Assembly (NCBI GenBank): GCA_956465555.1
Contig: OY101119.1
Span: 2,404,629-2,468,628, forward strand
DNA length: 64,000 bases
Direction of reading: 5' to 3'
Source of the DNA: Nitzschia sp. pyKryTriq1
Lineage: Eukaryota; Bacillariophyta; Bacillariophyceae; Bacillariales; Bacillariaceae
Part shown: positions 49,160 to 59,513 of the stretch, piece by piece
Numbering within the stretch: the stretch's first letter is position 1
How the letters are laid out: each line of letters begins with the position of its first letter
Made by a program: the position numbers and the translations under genes
Notes under the pieces: generated by a model
Told to the model about the DNA's origin: nothing
The model's database searches: none
What the model saw: only the letters and a program-made list of their open reading frames with translations

Positions 49160-52100
49160 CTATTTTCTAGTTAAAACAGTGACTCTCTCTGCAAGACCAG
49201 GTGATCGAGAAAAGTCTGAGCACAAAAAGTCCAGGTCGGTATTCGCAAACTGACATGTACAGTCTCCATTGTCTTCGCAGCAAAACATGCAGCAGGCACA
49301 CATGATCTCGGCAGGATTGGCACAGTCGGTAACAAACACTGGGTATGTCTGCTCGAACACCGCACACACCAGATCACTCACAATACCGGTCAAGTTGTTG
49401 GATTCCAGCCGAAGAACGCCAACCCGTCGCAGGGCCGAGAAGGAACTAGGAATGCCCCCGGTTAGCTGGTTGCCGTACAATTCCATGTTCCGCAAAAATA
49501 TCAATCGACCTAGCTCAGGTGCTAGCTGCCCTCTAAACTGATTGCTGGACAGGTTAAGAGTATCGCGAAGCTCGATTAGGTTTCCAAGCTCTCGTGGGAT
49601 TGTCCCCGTCAAACTGTTATTCCCCAGTTGCAAGCTCACTAGCTCGATCAAACCTCCAATCTGGCTGGGCAATGGGCCCTGTAACAGGTTATTGGCAGCT
49701 GAAAAACGTTGGAGCAAACGTAAGTTGCCAATCTCGGTCGGGAGACTCGAGAAGCTGTTTCCATCAAGATCGATACTATTGACTAGAACCAATCTGCCGA
49801 TTTCAGTAGGGATCCCTCCAGAGAGCCGATTGTTCGCGAGATGTAGCTTCTCCAATTTCGTCAACGAACCAAAAGTCGAGGGGAGCAGACCAGTCATGTC
49901 GTTTCTTTCCAGATTCAAATATTTTAACTGGGTCAAAGCTCCCAGCTCAGTAGGGACACCCCCAGAGAAGCGATTCTTACCGAGTTCCAGGGTCTGAAGG
50001 CTGATACAGTTTCCCACGTCCGACGGTATGGATCCGCTCAGATCATTTCCTCGAAGGTTCAGAGACGTGAGGTTTGCCAACAGACCTATCTCTGAAGGTA
50101 TTGTGCTCGATAGCGACGCAGACGAACCAGCCTTCGAGAAATCAATGACAGTCAAGTTTGATAGAAGAGCCAATTCTGCAGGTATTGATCCCGATAGATT
50201 GTTTAGATCAAGGTCAAGGAGAATGTAGGAGCCACTTTCATCGCACGGGGATTCGGCGCTTCCGGAATACCAAAAGCACTCATCCTTGTCTGACAGCCAA
50301 AGACTGCTGTTTCGCCAACCATCACCGGACGTGGTGAAGAAAAGAGTTGCCAATGCGAATCTTTGAACCTTTTGATCTTGAGAGTAGTCATCATAATTAG
50401 CGTTGTTCGCTAGCCAATCTAGAGCAAAATACTGGGGAGTTGTGAAGCCGACGAAATCATCCTCCAGACTTGGCCACACAGAAATGAGAAACTCTCGGAG
50501 TATACTGATTCGACTTCTGGTTGGAGTCAGAGTAGGACTCGGTGTGATTTGTGCCGCAGTTGGCCGAGACGTTGGGACTGGTGCTGACGTTGCGACAGGG
50601 GCAAGTGTAGGCGGCGCAACTGGCGCAACTGACGGCGCAAAGGTTGGTAGTGGAGGGAAAAGATCAAGCGGAGGCGGCAGTTGGCCACCTTCGTCCGAGC
50701 CGTTGAAGAAAAGAATGAAGTAAATTGGCAAGCCAATGGCCGACAAGATAACAAGGGCGACCCAAGCCCTTCCGATGTGCCGCACGTAACCAGTGGAAAA
50801 TATTGGCTTGCGCTGGTACGAAGTCACCCCTATGGGACCCTGGGAGCTCTTCTTGGACGCGGATCTTGATCCATGTGATGATGGAGCTTCAATATCTGCC
50901 AAGCTGCCTGCGTCCAGAGTCTGAAAAGCTTCGTTAAGGTCAATCGATTCCGACGTGCTTTTTCGCTGAGGCTGATACTCTGGCTTGTCGTATTCAGATT
51001 GACTTCTATCCAACAAGTCTTTCGCAGCCGTGAGAGAAAAGTCGCTCATTGATTCGTCGTCTTCGTCTGTTGGGGCAGCTTTTTTCTCTGGTTGCTTGGG
51101 GGTCGCTCGTCCAAAATTTAAAGCATCTAGCGACCCGTCGCTATCATCATCATTGCTTGTTGCCTTACTTGTTGCCTTGCTTGCTGCCATCAACTGTTTC
51201 CGTTTCTCTTGACTTTTTTCTTGGGTGCCAGCGCCCTCCGGCGGAACCTTTCTATTTGACATTATAGGTGTCTCACTGAGCTCCAAAGAAGCGTTCTTCG
51301 AGTCCTGTAAATCTTGCATTGTGTACTGCTCCAAACCCGTCAACTTGTCGAAGTCCAAGCTTCCGTCGCTATCACTCTCCGAAGAATCCTCGTGATTCAT
51401 TTGACCACCATTTTTCGGCAATGCTGGGGCAGGTTGCAACGGTATTTCGCCTCTACTAAAGTCATCAGAACCACCTAGTTGTAGCACCCCCGACGAATTG
51501 GATACTTCTACTGTACTTTCTGAGGAGTCCTTAACCAACTCTTCGATGTATTCAGGTTCTGCTTCCACCCTACCCGATCTTGAAGACTTCAAAGAGCGAG
51601 GGCTTGTCTGTATCTCGTTGGATCGCTCTGTGCTGCTTGCTGAATCGTCATCGCCAATCGGCATAGAACTTCTCCGCGATTCTGAAGCCACACTTTGTTC
51701 CCATAATGCAGAAAAATCGTCTCCATCTGATCTTTCCGACTTCTCTTTGGCATGCCTTCCGCTGTTGATCCGATTATCAAGGAAATTTCCCAAATCTTCC
51801 TCGACCTCGTCCTCCCGAATACTCGTATCTGGCTGGATACCACCAGTTGTGTGTCCTCGTTCACTTTTCCCTATCGAAGAGAGTGAGCTATTGTCTTTCG
51901 ATTCAGGTTCTTTTGGCTGGTTCTTTGATTTGTCTTTGAGGATCGCCTGCAACAGGGTTAAGGGTGGCTTTTTGCCCTTGTCTTCTTTACTACTCGAGTG
52001 TCCTCGTTCACTCTCCCCTATCGATGAGACTAAGCTCTTGTCTTTCGATTTAGGTTCTTTGGCCTGGTTCTTTGATTTGTCTTTGAGGATCGCCTGCAAC

Positions 52101-53422
52101 AGGGTTAAGGGTGGCTTTTTGCCGTTGTCTTCTTTACTACTCGAGTGTCCTCGTTCACTCTCCCCTATCGATGAGACCAAACTCTTGTCTTTCGATTCAG
52201 GTTCTTTGGCCTGGTTGTGCAATAACTTTTCCTTGAGACTCTTCTGCTGTTGCAGCAGTTTCATTTTCTCCTTGAGGGTTAAAGGCGGCTTTTTGGCCTT
52301 GTCTTCTTCAATCACTTCTTCAATCACTTCTTCTATAACCTCTTCGACATAAGATGATTCAGACGAATGTACGGAAACTTCTTCGTAGGCTTCAGATTCT
52401 TCAACCTCCTGTTCGATTTCAAATTCATCATCCCCGGAGCTTTGAGCATCAATAAAAGGAGCTCCATTATCGGAACTTGCGGTAGAAAATATCCCATGAG
52501 AAGCATTTTCAGATTCCGAATCGTCGTCCCCTCCCAGCATGCTTGCCAGGATTCCCAAATCATCCTTGGCGATCTTCTTGGATTTGAGCTCGACCTTCTC
52601 TAGCTTGAGCTTGGTACCCTGCGTTGGCGCTGAAATCTTGGGCTTTTCCTCTTTGGCTGGTTCTTTTAGCCCCGATGAATACCGATAGTTGTAGTCTATG
52701 GAAGGTGGTGCTCCCAGTTTCTTCTGGGGTGGGGCCCACTTGTTTTCCGAGCCCTTGTTTTCATTCAGTCTCTTTCGATACTTGTCGTATGAAGTGTCGT
52801 TCGTATCACCCCCCTCCAGCGTCGATACATGCAAATTGATATTCCTCCCACCCACTTCCTTCTTTTCGACATTATCAGCACCGTCAAGATACTTCTTTCT
52901 GTACCTATCAATGGTCTTTTTCGAGGTGGCAAGTTCCGAATCTTCTGATAAGAAGCTGCCGTCGTCTGATACAGAGTCGTTGGACGACATGGACGTCTGC
53001 CTCCCAATAGAAGAACTCCCTGGTGTTTTGCTATTTTGCCGCCCACTTCTGGAACCGTTTGTACCAGTTTTACTCTTCCCCGATGAGAATGCTTTACTTT
53101 TTTCTTCGTCGGACCCATCTGAATTCGAAACCACTGGCGGAGGCCAAGTCGACTTATTAAGATTTGAAATGTACTGCTGGACTTTGGAGCCACCAGAGGA
53201 AATCGATCGAACGGATGTGGACAGATTTTCTCTCTTCTCTTCCTTGGAGCTTCCTTTTGAACTTCGACGTGAAGGGCTTTCAGATGGTGACGATTTTGCT
53301 TCTTTGTGAGCTGGGCTGGTGGGCAGGGCTTCTCGGCTATCAGAACTCTCTCCGACGTTATTTGTCTTGATTTTCGGCTTTTTCTTTTTCATCGCCGCAC
53401 TGGAAAAGCTATAATCGGCCAT
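49160..53422 (-). CDS. Single-pass LRR protein 2 (kinase-less, diatom receptor-like)
   Basis: Intronless, 1420 aa from the ATG at 53422 (MADYSFSS); the frame extends upstream but without ATG. Residues 1-~885 are cytosolic and highly charged. They include three 49-aa units (with SKDKSLVSSIG and KKPPLTLLQAILKDK) and an EEVI run. A membrane helix lies at ~887-909 (VALVILSAIGLPIYFILFF), a Pro/Thr/Ala stalk follows, then the family LRR cap RFALATLFFTTSGDGWRNSS with DECFW, about eleven LRRs of the GxIPxEIG type, and a Cys-rich end (CACCMFCCEDNGDCTCQF). It is a clear paralogue of LRR protein 1 but without its intron. The cytosolic tail could be a docking platform; this is inference, as there is no catalytic domain. 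Confidence 0.88.
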   Translation of the reverse strand: MADYSFSSAAMKKKKPKIKTNNVGESSDSREALPTSPAHKEAKSSPSESPSRRSSKGSSKEEKRENLSTSVRSISSGGSKVQQYISNLNKSTWPPPVVSNSDGSDEEKSKAFSSGKSKTGTNGSRSGRQNSKTPGSSSIGRQTSMSSNDSVSDDGSFLSEDSELATSKKTIDRYRKKYLDGADNVEKKEVGGRNINLHVSTLEGGDTNDTSYDKYRKRLNENKGSENKWAPPQKKLGAPPSIDYNYRYSSGLKEPAKEEKPKISAPTQGTKLKLEKVELKSKKIAKDDLGILASMLGGDDDSESENASHGIFSTASSDNGAPFIDAQSSGDDEFEIEQEVEESEAYEEVSVHSSESSYVEEVIEEVIEEVIEEDKAKKPPLTLKEKMKLLQQQKSLKEKLLHNQAKEPESKDKSLVSSIGESERGHSSSKEDNGKKPPLTLLQAILKDKSKNQAKEPKSKDKSLVSSIGESERGHSSSKEDKGKKPPLTLLQAILKDKSKNQPKEPESKDNSSLSSIGKSERGHTTGGIQPDTSIREDEVEEDLGNFLDNRINSGRHAKEKSERSDGDDFSALWEQSVASESRRSSMPIGDDDSASSTERSNEIQTSPRSLKSSRSGRVEAEPEYIEELVKDSSESTVEVSNSSGVLQLGGSDDFSRGEIPLQPAPALPKNGGQMNHEDSSESDSDGSLDFDKLTGLEQYTMQDLQDSKNASLELSETPIMSNRKVPPEGAGTQEKSQEKRKQLMAASKATSKATSNDDDSDGSLDALNFGRATPKQPEKKAAPTDEDDESMSDFSLTAAKDLLDRSQSEYDKPEYQPQRKSTSESIDLNEAFQTLDAGSLADIEAPSSHGSRSASKKSSQGPIGVTSYQRKPIFSTGYVRHIGRAWVALVILSAIGLPIYFILFFNGSDEGGQLPPPLDLFPPLPTFAPSVAPVAPPTLAPVATSAPVPTSRPTAAQITPSPTLTPTRSRISILREFLISVWPSLEDDFVGFTTPQYFALDWLANNANYDDYSQDQKVQRFALATLFFTTSGDGWRNSSLWLSDKDECFWYSGSAESPCDESGSYILLDLDLNNLSGSIPAELALLSNLTVIDFSKAGSSASLSSTIPSEIGLLANLTSLNLRGNDLSGSIPSDVGNCISLQTLELGKNRFSGGVPTELGALTQLKYLNLERNDMTGLLPSTFGSLTKLEKLHLANNRLSGGIPTEIGRLVLVNSIDLDGNSFSSLPTEIGNLRLLQRFSAANNLLQGPLPSQIGGLIELVSLQLGNNSLTGTIPRELGNLIELRDTLNLSSNQFRGQLAPELGRLIFLRNMELYGNQLTGGIPSSFSALRRVGVLRLESNNLTGIVSDLVCAVFEQTYPVFVTDCANPAEIMCACCMFCCEDNGDCTCQFANTDLDFLCSDFSRSPGLAERVTVLTRK
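51840..52196 (-). repeat. 147-bp coding tandem repeats in LRR gene 2
   Basis: Two full units of 147 bp (49 aa) and a partial third. Each contains SLVSSIGESERGHSSSKED and KKPPLTLLQAILKDKSKNQ, or close variants. Near-identity at DNA level suggests recent expansion. Confidence 0.85.
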
Positions 53423-55306
53423 GGTAACGATTTCCGGATTCAAACTTTCCGATGAGCAGTACCTATTGTGCAGTGCCCTTTTCTCGGGAGGGAAGTCCAA
53501 TTTTGTTTGCCCCCGCCTGTTCTATCGATCTATTATCTATTTCTGCCACTTCCGCGCCGCCTACCCGTACTCCTTCCAAAATAACGTCCAAGCTTCCCGT
53601 TACCGTTCCTCGACTGTGTGTACAACTTTTATTCTAAGGACTTGTAGACCAACTCGGAAGGTTGCAATAGCACTACTCGTACTTGACACTCTTGTCTCTG
53701 GTTGCCGGTATTCGTGTGTCTCGCGTCGCTGACGGCGGAGAGCTCGTCGTGATCCTCGCTCGTTTTACGGTACAAGGTATTGTACATCATCATGATGATT
53801 GAACGTAATAGAGGACCGATAAATAAAGCTGGCGGTCGATCTTGCCAATTTCGTCCTTGCTTTCGTACAATTGTTGTGCTGTAGTAAACTTTAAGTACGC
53901 AAGCTGGAATTTTTTAAATTATGCCTCGGTTTTGGGCTTATGTCTTGGATTTTTTTTACATGTCGCCGATCAAATTTACATATGGGTTGAAAAATTTCGT
54001 CGCCCAGTTTTCAGCCACAAGATTAAAAAACCGTTACGTGCGCAGTACGGTTAAGCTCTACCCTACTACAGTACTAGCTACGGGTGAAAAGAGTCCATTG
54101 AGTCAATCAATCGGACTGTCTACGTTCCGGCGCAAGAGAGATTCATTGCTCTCGACCGTCAAGGTAGCAGCTAAATTCGAATGAATAATGACGTTTGTCT
54201 GACGTTACTCAGATGATATCGGTAGCACCGGCCCGTGCAATGATGAGTATCATGCTAGTAATACTGGTATAGCTGGCGGGCTCGACCAGCGAGCCTCAGA
54301 TCACTGCATCAGCGATGGTTGGGCGCAAGGCTCAACCATCACGTAAAGCCATAGTTTTGTTTTGTTATCCTTCAACAGTACAATCAATTCAGTTTATTCA
54401 AACCCAAGTCTAACCAGTTGAACTACTACAGTGCACTAGTTACAAATATCACCAGTTTGATGCTTGTGAGTGCTAGTGGAGCCATTTTGCGTTGCGAAGG
54501 GCTGAAGATACAAGCAGGGTGAGACTCGAAATCTCAGGTATTCTGAGCTCTTTCGATCTTGCCATCTTGTTGTTTGGAAAAGACTGTCATAGCCCATGTA
54601 CATGCAGCGTTCGCTTGTTTGGCATCCGATGTAGAAGATGGTGTAGCGAGGCTTACATCGGGCTTCTGGATACGGCTCTTCGGGTCCAACTAGATTTCTT
54701 CACTTGGTTCGGATTGGTAGGTCCTGTCGGCTTCTTGATGTCAGGACTCGCTCGATCGCTTGGACTGACTTGACTCCCTTGTTCCGGTAACCTGTCGATT
54801 GTGGTAAGCGCTGAGCTTCGAAGAGCAAGATAAATAAAATCTTCTTTTCCATTCTTTAGGGCTCTTGGGCCGTCTCATCCAAATCTCATGTTGCCTCATC
54901 CCGTCCATCCAAGTGCGAGTGCACTAGTTCCGAAATCTGGTGGGAAACTTGCATCGTGCTACTCCGCCATTAATATAATATTCTGACCCGAACTCTATGA
55001 ATTATGCCCTGCCATCGGCAAACCGTCGAATCATCATATAATGCCTTCCGTCGGAAAGAACTTTAGAAGCTGTTCTTTCAGTCCCGCCGCCGGTCCCTAA
55101 GTAATAATTGTGTACTTGTATCGGTACGGAATAGTGTTCGCATCTGAGCGGCGTGCTTCGCATTCCTGTCGGTCCTTTTCTTCATCTCTCCGCCGCTCCC
55201 ATCCATCGTCAACAGAAACGCAAGTTACATGCTCATAAATCAAAATCAGAGAAATAATAGAAAGCAATCCAATTGCAATCTTAAAAACAACTACACTACG
55301 AATATC
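53423..55306. other. 1.9-kb intergenic region between LRR gene 2 and ADHE
   Basis: Divergent spacer. Short open frames (for example near 54492-54773) look unlike genes, and I recognise no repeat family. The first ~200 and last ~200 bases presumably hold the promoters. Confidence 0.45.
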
Positions 55307-58173
55307 ATGACCATCATGGACACTCACGCCCTCGATGCATTGGTGGCTCGCGTCAACGAAGCTCAAAAGACCTACTCAACCTTTTCGCAAGAGCAAGTGG
55401 ACAAGATCTTTCGAGAAGCCGCCCTAGCCGCTGCGGACGCTCGCATTCCCTTGGCTCAAATGGCGGCGGAAGAGTCTGGGATGGGAATCGTGGAAGACAA
55501 GGTCATCAAAAATCATTTCGCTTCCGAATACATCTACAACAAGTATAAGGACGATAAGACCTGTGGAATCTTGGAAGAAGACGAAGAATATGGGACTATG
55601 ACCATCGCAGAACCCGTCGGCGTCATTTGTGGTGTGGTGCCCTGCACAAACCCAACTTCGACAACTATCTTCAAAGCATTGATCTCCCTCAAGACCCGAA
55701 ATGGGATCATTTTTTCGCCCCACCCTCGAGCCAAGAAATCTACCTGCTTCGCCGCCAAGATCGTCCTGGACGCGGCCGTCGCTGCTGGTGCACCTGAAGA
55801 CATCATTGGCTTTGTCACGGAACCGACACTGCCCATTTCCAACGCTCTCATGCGCCACCCAGGTATCAATCTTATTCTTGCCACCGGTGGACCCGGTATG
55901 GTCAAATCTGCATATTCATCGGGAAAACCAGCGATCGGTGTCGGGGCGGGCAACACACCTGTGGTCGTAGACGAGACTGCCGACATCAAAAGGTGTGTAA
56001 GCTCTGTGTTAATGTCAAAACAATTTGACTCAGGTACGTTCAAAGGTTCCCTTTATGTTCATTATATGTTAAATTATGAGCTCAACCGCAACTGTAACTA
56101 CTTTGATCACAAGGTATGATATGCGCCAGCGAACAAGTAATTATTGTTGTGGACGAAGTCTATGACGCTGTCAAGGAACGCTTTTCCAAGTACGGAGGAT
56201 ACATCCTCAACGAGGAGGAAGCGGAAAAAGTCCGCCATGTTCTTTTGATCAATGGGGCGTTGAATGCCAATATTGTTGGGCAATCAGCCGTCAAGATTGC
56301 TGACATGGCCGGCATCGTCGTCCCTCCATACACAAAAGTTCTCATTGGCGAGGGTGCAGAAATCAGCGAAGAAGATGAATTCGCCCACGAGAAACTCTCA
56401 CCAACCCTCGGCATGTTCCGCGCTTCGTCTTTCGAAGATGCCGTGGAAAAGGCACGAAAAGTCGTAGCCATGGGTGGTATCGGGCACACATCATGCCTTT
56501 ACACGGATCAGGATGCCAACAGAGATCGAATCAAGTACTTTGGAGAACATATGAAGACGGCACGTATCCTTTTGAATACCCCTACCTCGCACGGTGGCAT
56601 TGGCGACTTGTAAGTTTCTCAAAGAATATTTCAGGCCGATACTCGTACAAAATTGCTCATTTCCCTTTCCTTCTCTGTTCATCTCGTTCCGTTCAGGTAC
56701 AACTTCAAGCTGGCCCCATCGCTGACATTGGGCTGTGGCTCTTGGGGAGGAAATTCCATCTCAGAAAATGTCGGGCCCAAGCACTTAATCAACAAAAAAA
56801 CTGTGGCCAAGAGAGCCGAGAACATGCTTTGGCACCGGCTCCCTTCCAGAATTTTCTTTCGACGAGGCGCTATGGCAACGGCAATGGAGGACTTGGCTGG
56901 AAAGAAGCGAGCATGCATAGTGACTGACGCCTACCTCTTCAACCACACGCCCTATGTCCATGAGCTCACGAGTCTCTTGAAGGAGCGCGGCATGGAGTGC
57001 GAAGTCTTTTATGAAGTGCAAGCCGACCCAACACTATCCACTATCAAAGCTGGCGCCGCAGTCCTGAATTCGTTCAAACCTGATGTCATTATTGCGATTG
57101 GGGGTGGATCGCCCATGGATGCGGCGAAAATGATGTGGGTACTGTACGAGCACCCCGATGTTTGTTTCAAGGAACTATCGCTCCGTTTCATGGATATCCG
57201 CAAGAGAATCTACACATTCCCAAAAATGGGAACCAAAGCCCAGTTTGTAGCAATTCCAACAACCTCAGGTACTGGTTCGGAAGTGACACCCTTTGCTGTC
57301 GTCACGGACGATAAGACGGGACAAAAGTACCCACTTGCTGACTACGAATTGACTCCCAACATGGCCATTGTCGATGCCAACTTAGTGATGAATATGCCAA
57401 AGGGGTTGACTGCAGCTGGTGGTATTGATGCTGTGACTCATGCCATCGAAGCCTACGTATCAGTTCTTGCCAACGAATACACCGATGGGCAAGCCTTGCA
57501 GGCGTTAAAGTTGCTCAAGGCATACTTGCCTCGCGCCTACAAGAACGGCGCCGCGGATCCCATTGCACGTGAGAAGGTTCACAACGCAGCAACCATTGCT
57601 GGAATCGCCTTTGCCAATGCCTTCTTGGGTGTCTGCCACTCTATGGCTCACAAGCTTGGCGCCGAATTCCACATTCCCCACGGGATAGCCAACGCCCTAG
57701 TGCTCACCAACACTATCCGTTTCAACGCCACGAACATGCCGACCAAACAAACTGCCTTTTCACAATACGATAGACCCAATGCCCTGCGCCGATATGGAGA
57801 AATCGCCCTTTTCCTAGGTTTCACTCAAGAACACACGGTGGATCGTGTCCACGCCATGTTGGAGTGGTTGGATCAATTGAAGGCCGACCTTGACATCCCG
57901 CCGTCGATTCAAGCGTATGGTATTGACGAACAATTGTTCTTGAGTAAGGTTGACAATTTGGCGGTGCAAGCCTTTGACGACCAGTGCACGGGTGCCAACC
58001 CCCGCTACCCACTCATCAGTGAGCTTCGTGATATCATGATCGATTCCTACTATGGTCGCCCATACGTTGAGAGTTACGAACGCATCAAGCCGAGTGGTTC
58101 TTCGGCGTCGATGAGGACGGACGATTCATTTTCCTTCTTGCCGGAGCCAGGCGAGGAAAAACTCAGTCCCTAG
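55307..58173 (+). CDS. adhE: Bifunctional aldehyde/alcohol dehydrogenase (ADHE)
   Basis: Three exons, 55307-56033, 56114-56609 and 56697-58173, with introns of 80 and 87 bp; 899 aa. The first half is a CoA-acylating aldehyde dehydrogenase: VGVICGVVPCTNPTST, GVGAGNTPVVVDE, and the catalytic Cys in DSGMICASEQ, restored by the first splice at residue 246 (matching the E. coli AdhE Cys246 position as I recall it). The second half is an iron-dependent alcohol dehydrogenase: IAIGGGSPMDAAK, PTTSGTGSEVTPF and the His-rich block HSMAHKLGAEFHIPHGIANAL. It reduces acetyl-CoA to acetaldehyde and then ethanol, regenerating NAD+ during oxygen limitation. No presequence is evident, so cytosol is likely. Bacterial-like fused architecture with eukaryotic introns suggests an old acquisition. 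Confidence 0.95.
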
Positions 58174-59513
58174 AGTAGTTTTTGTGGGGACTGTTGATTG
58201 ATGTCCATGTGTATATTGCTGAAAGAAAAGCAATCCGGATAGACACACGGTACGGTAGCAGTAGTCTCCAACGAATAGCTCTCTTCGGTTTCTTGCTTGT
58301 ACTATCAAATAGAGAGCTATCTGCAATCTACTAGTAACTACTCCGGGTAGACATGGATTTAGGGGGAGACGAGCATGATGCATGATACAGCAACGTGGGG
58401 TAAAAGTGACTGCATTAATTATTTGACTCATACGACTTAAAGTTCAACGCACGCGCCAGGCGCCTGGGCCCTGCGACGAGCGCGGCCCGCCTACTCTCTA
58501 TTTCATGTTGGACCGTTATTCAACGGCAGGCCCGAGAGGTAGAATGACCTTCATGTTACGTATAAATGGCCCGGGCTTGACAGCTCAACGTCAGCAATTG
58601 GCACGCATAAGAATGGCTTTGCAGGCGCGAAAACCGTTACTTTTCATGTGTGTTCTTCAAAAAGCCGACAGGATAGAACATCAACACGACAGATGGCTAC
58701 TGAGTCGATTGGGTCGATCACGCAGTCACGTGTATTTACCCCACGTTGCAGGTATGGTACCTGGTACCGTACTGTACATAAAGGTACCCGTACGGTGCGT
58801 AGATATATCCATAGTATCTTTTATTAAGAAAAGATACGATGAGACTATGATGTGAGAGAGATGCGTTCGTTGCATCATGTGCCAATTATGGAAACCACGA
58901 GTTCGAGACGTGTTATTTCTTCAACGACCAAGTTTCGTGAAACGTACGAAGAAAGTTCTTTGACCGTTCGTGACATGAACGCATCGAACAAATGCTAAAT
59001 AAGGAGGAATTTCGGCCACACTGCCACCAACACACCGGCCGGGCATATCGGGAAATAAACTCTCCAACAATCGGTTTTTTGTCTGAACAAAACAATAAAA
59101 ACTTCCAAAAAGCGATTTCAGAAGAGTATATTGTGACCCTTTATACAATATACAGATTGTATAACATATCATTAGAGTACATAAGGGCTCCTGGAATTTG
59201 AATCCTGAGTTTGATCTATCAATTTTTGGTGAACGACAGGCAGAATTTTGGCCATGGGCCTCTCATTCTTCATCGATCGGATCTGTCACGCACAACGCAC
59301 AACGCACAACACACAAAAGCCCATCGTGCTTCATCGCTCGTCAATAAAACCCGAGTACTCCTCGCACAGGTAATAGTGCTCTTCTGCCTTGTTTGGTAGA
59401 CCGACAATATTCTCTAGTTTTGGCGCCACAGCAGCATTAGAAAGACGAAAAAGGTCACTGAAATTACGTATAGGTGAAATTTGAATTGAATTCTCCAATA
59501 CTGTATATTCATC
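58174..59513. other. 1.3-kb intergenic region between ADHE and LRR gene 3
   Basis: A GTACCTGGTACCGTAC string lies at about 58755-58800 and a short CGCACAA tandem at 59288-59311. No gene is recognised. Confidence 0.5.

Noticed and set aside
54492-54773. 93-codon open frame between LRR gene 2 and ADHE
   Set aside because: No homology or domain pattern was recognised, and length is within chance expectation.
58838-58915. Possible tRNA suggested by GAGTTCGAGAC
   Set aside because: No A box or cloverleaf could be built around it.
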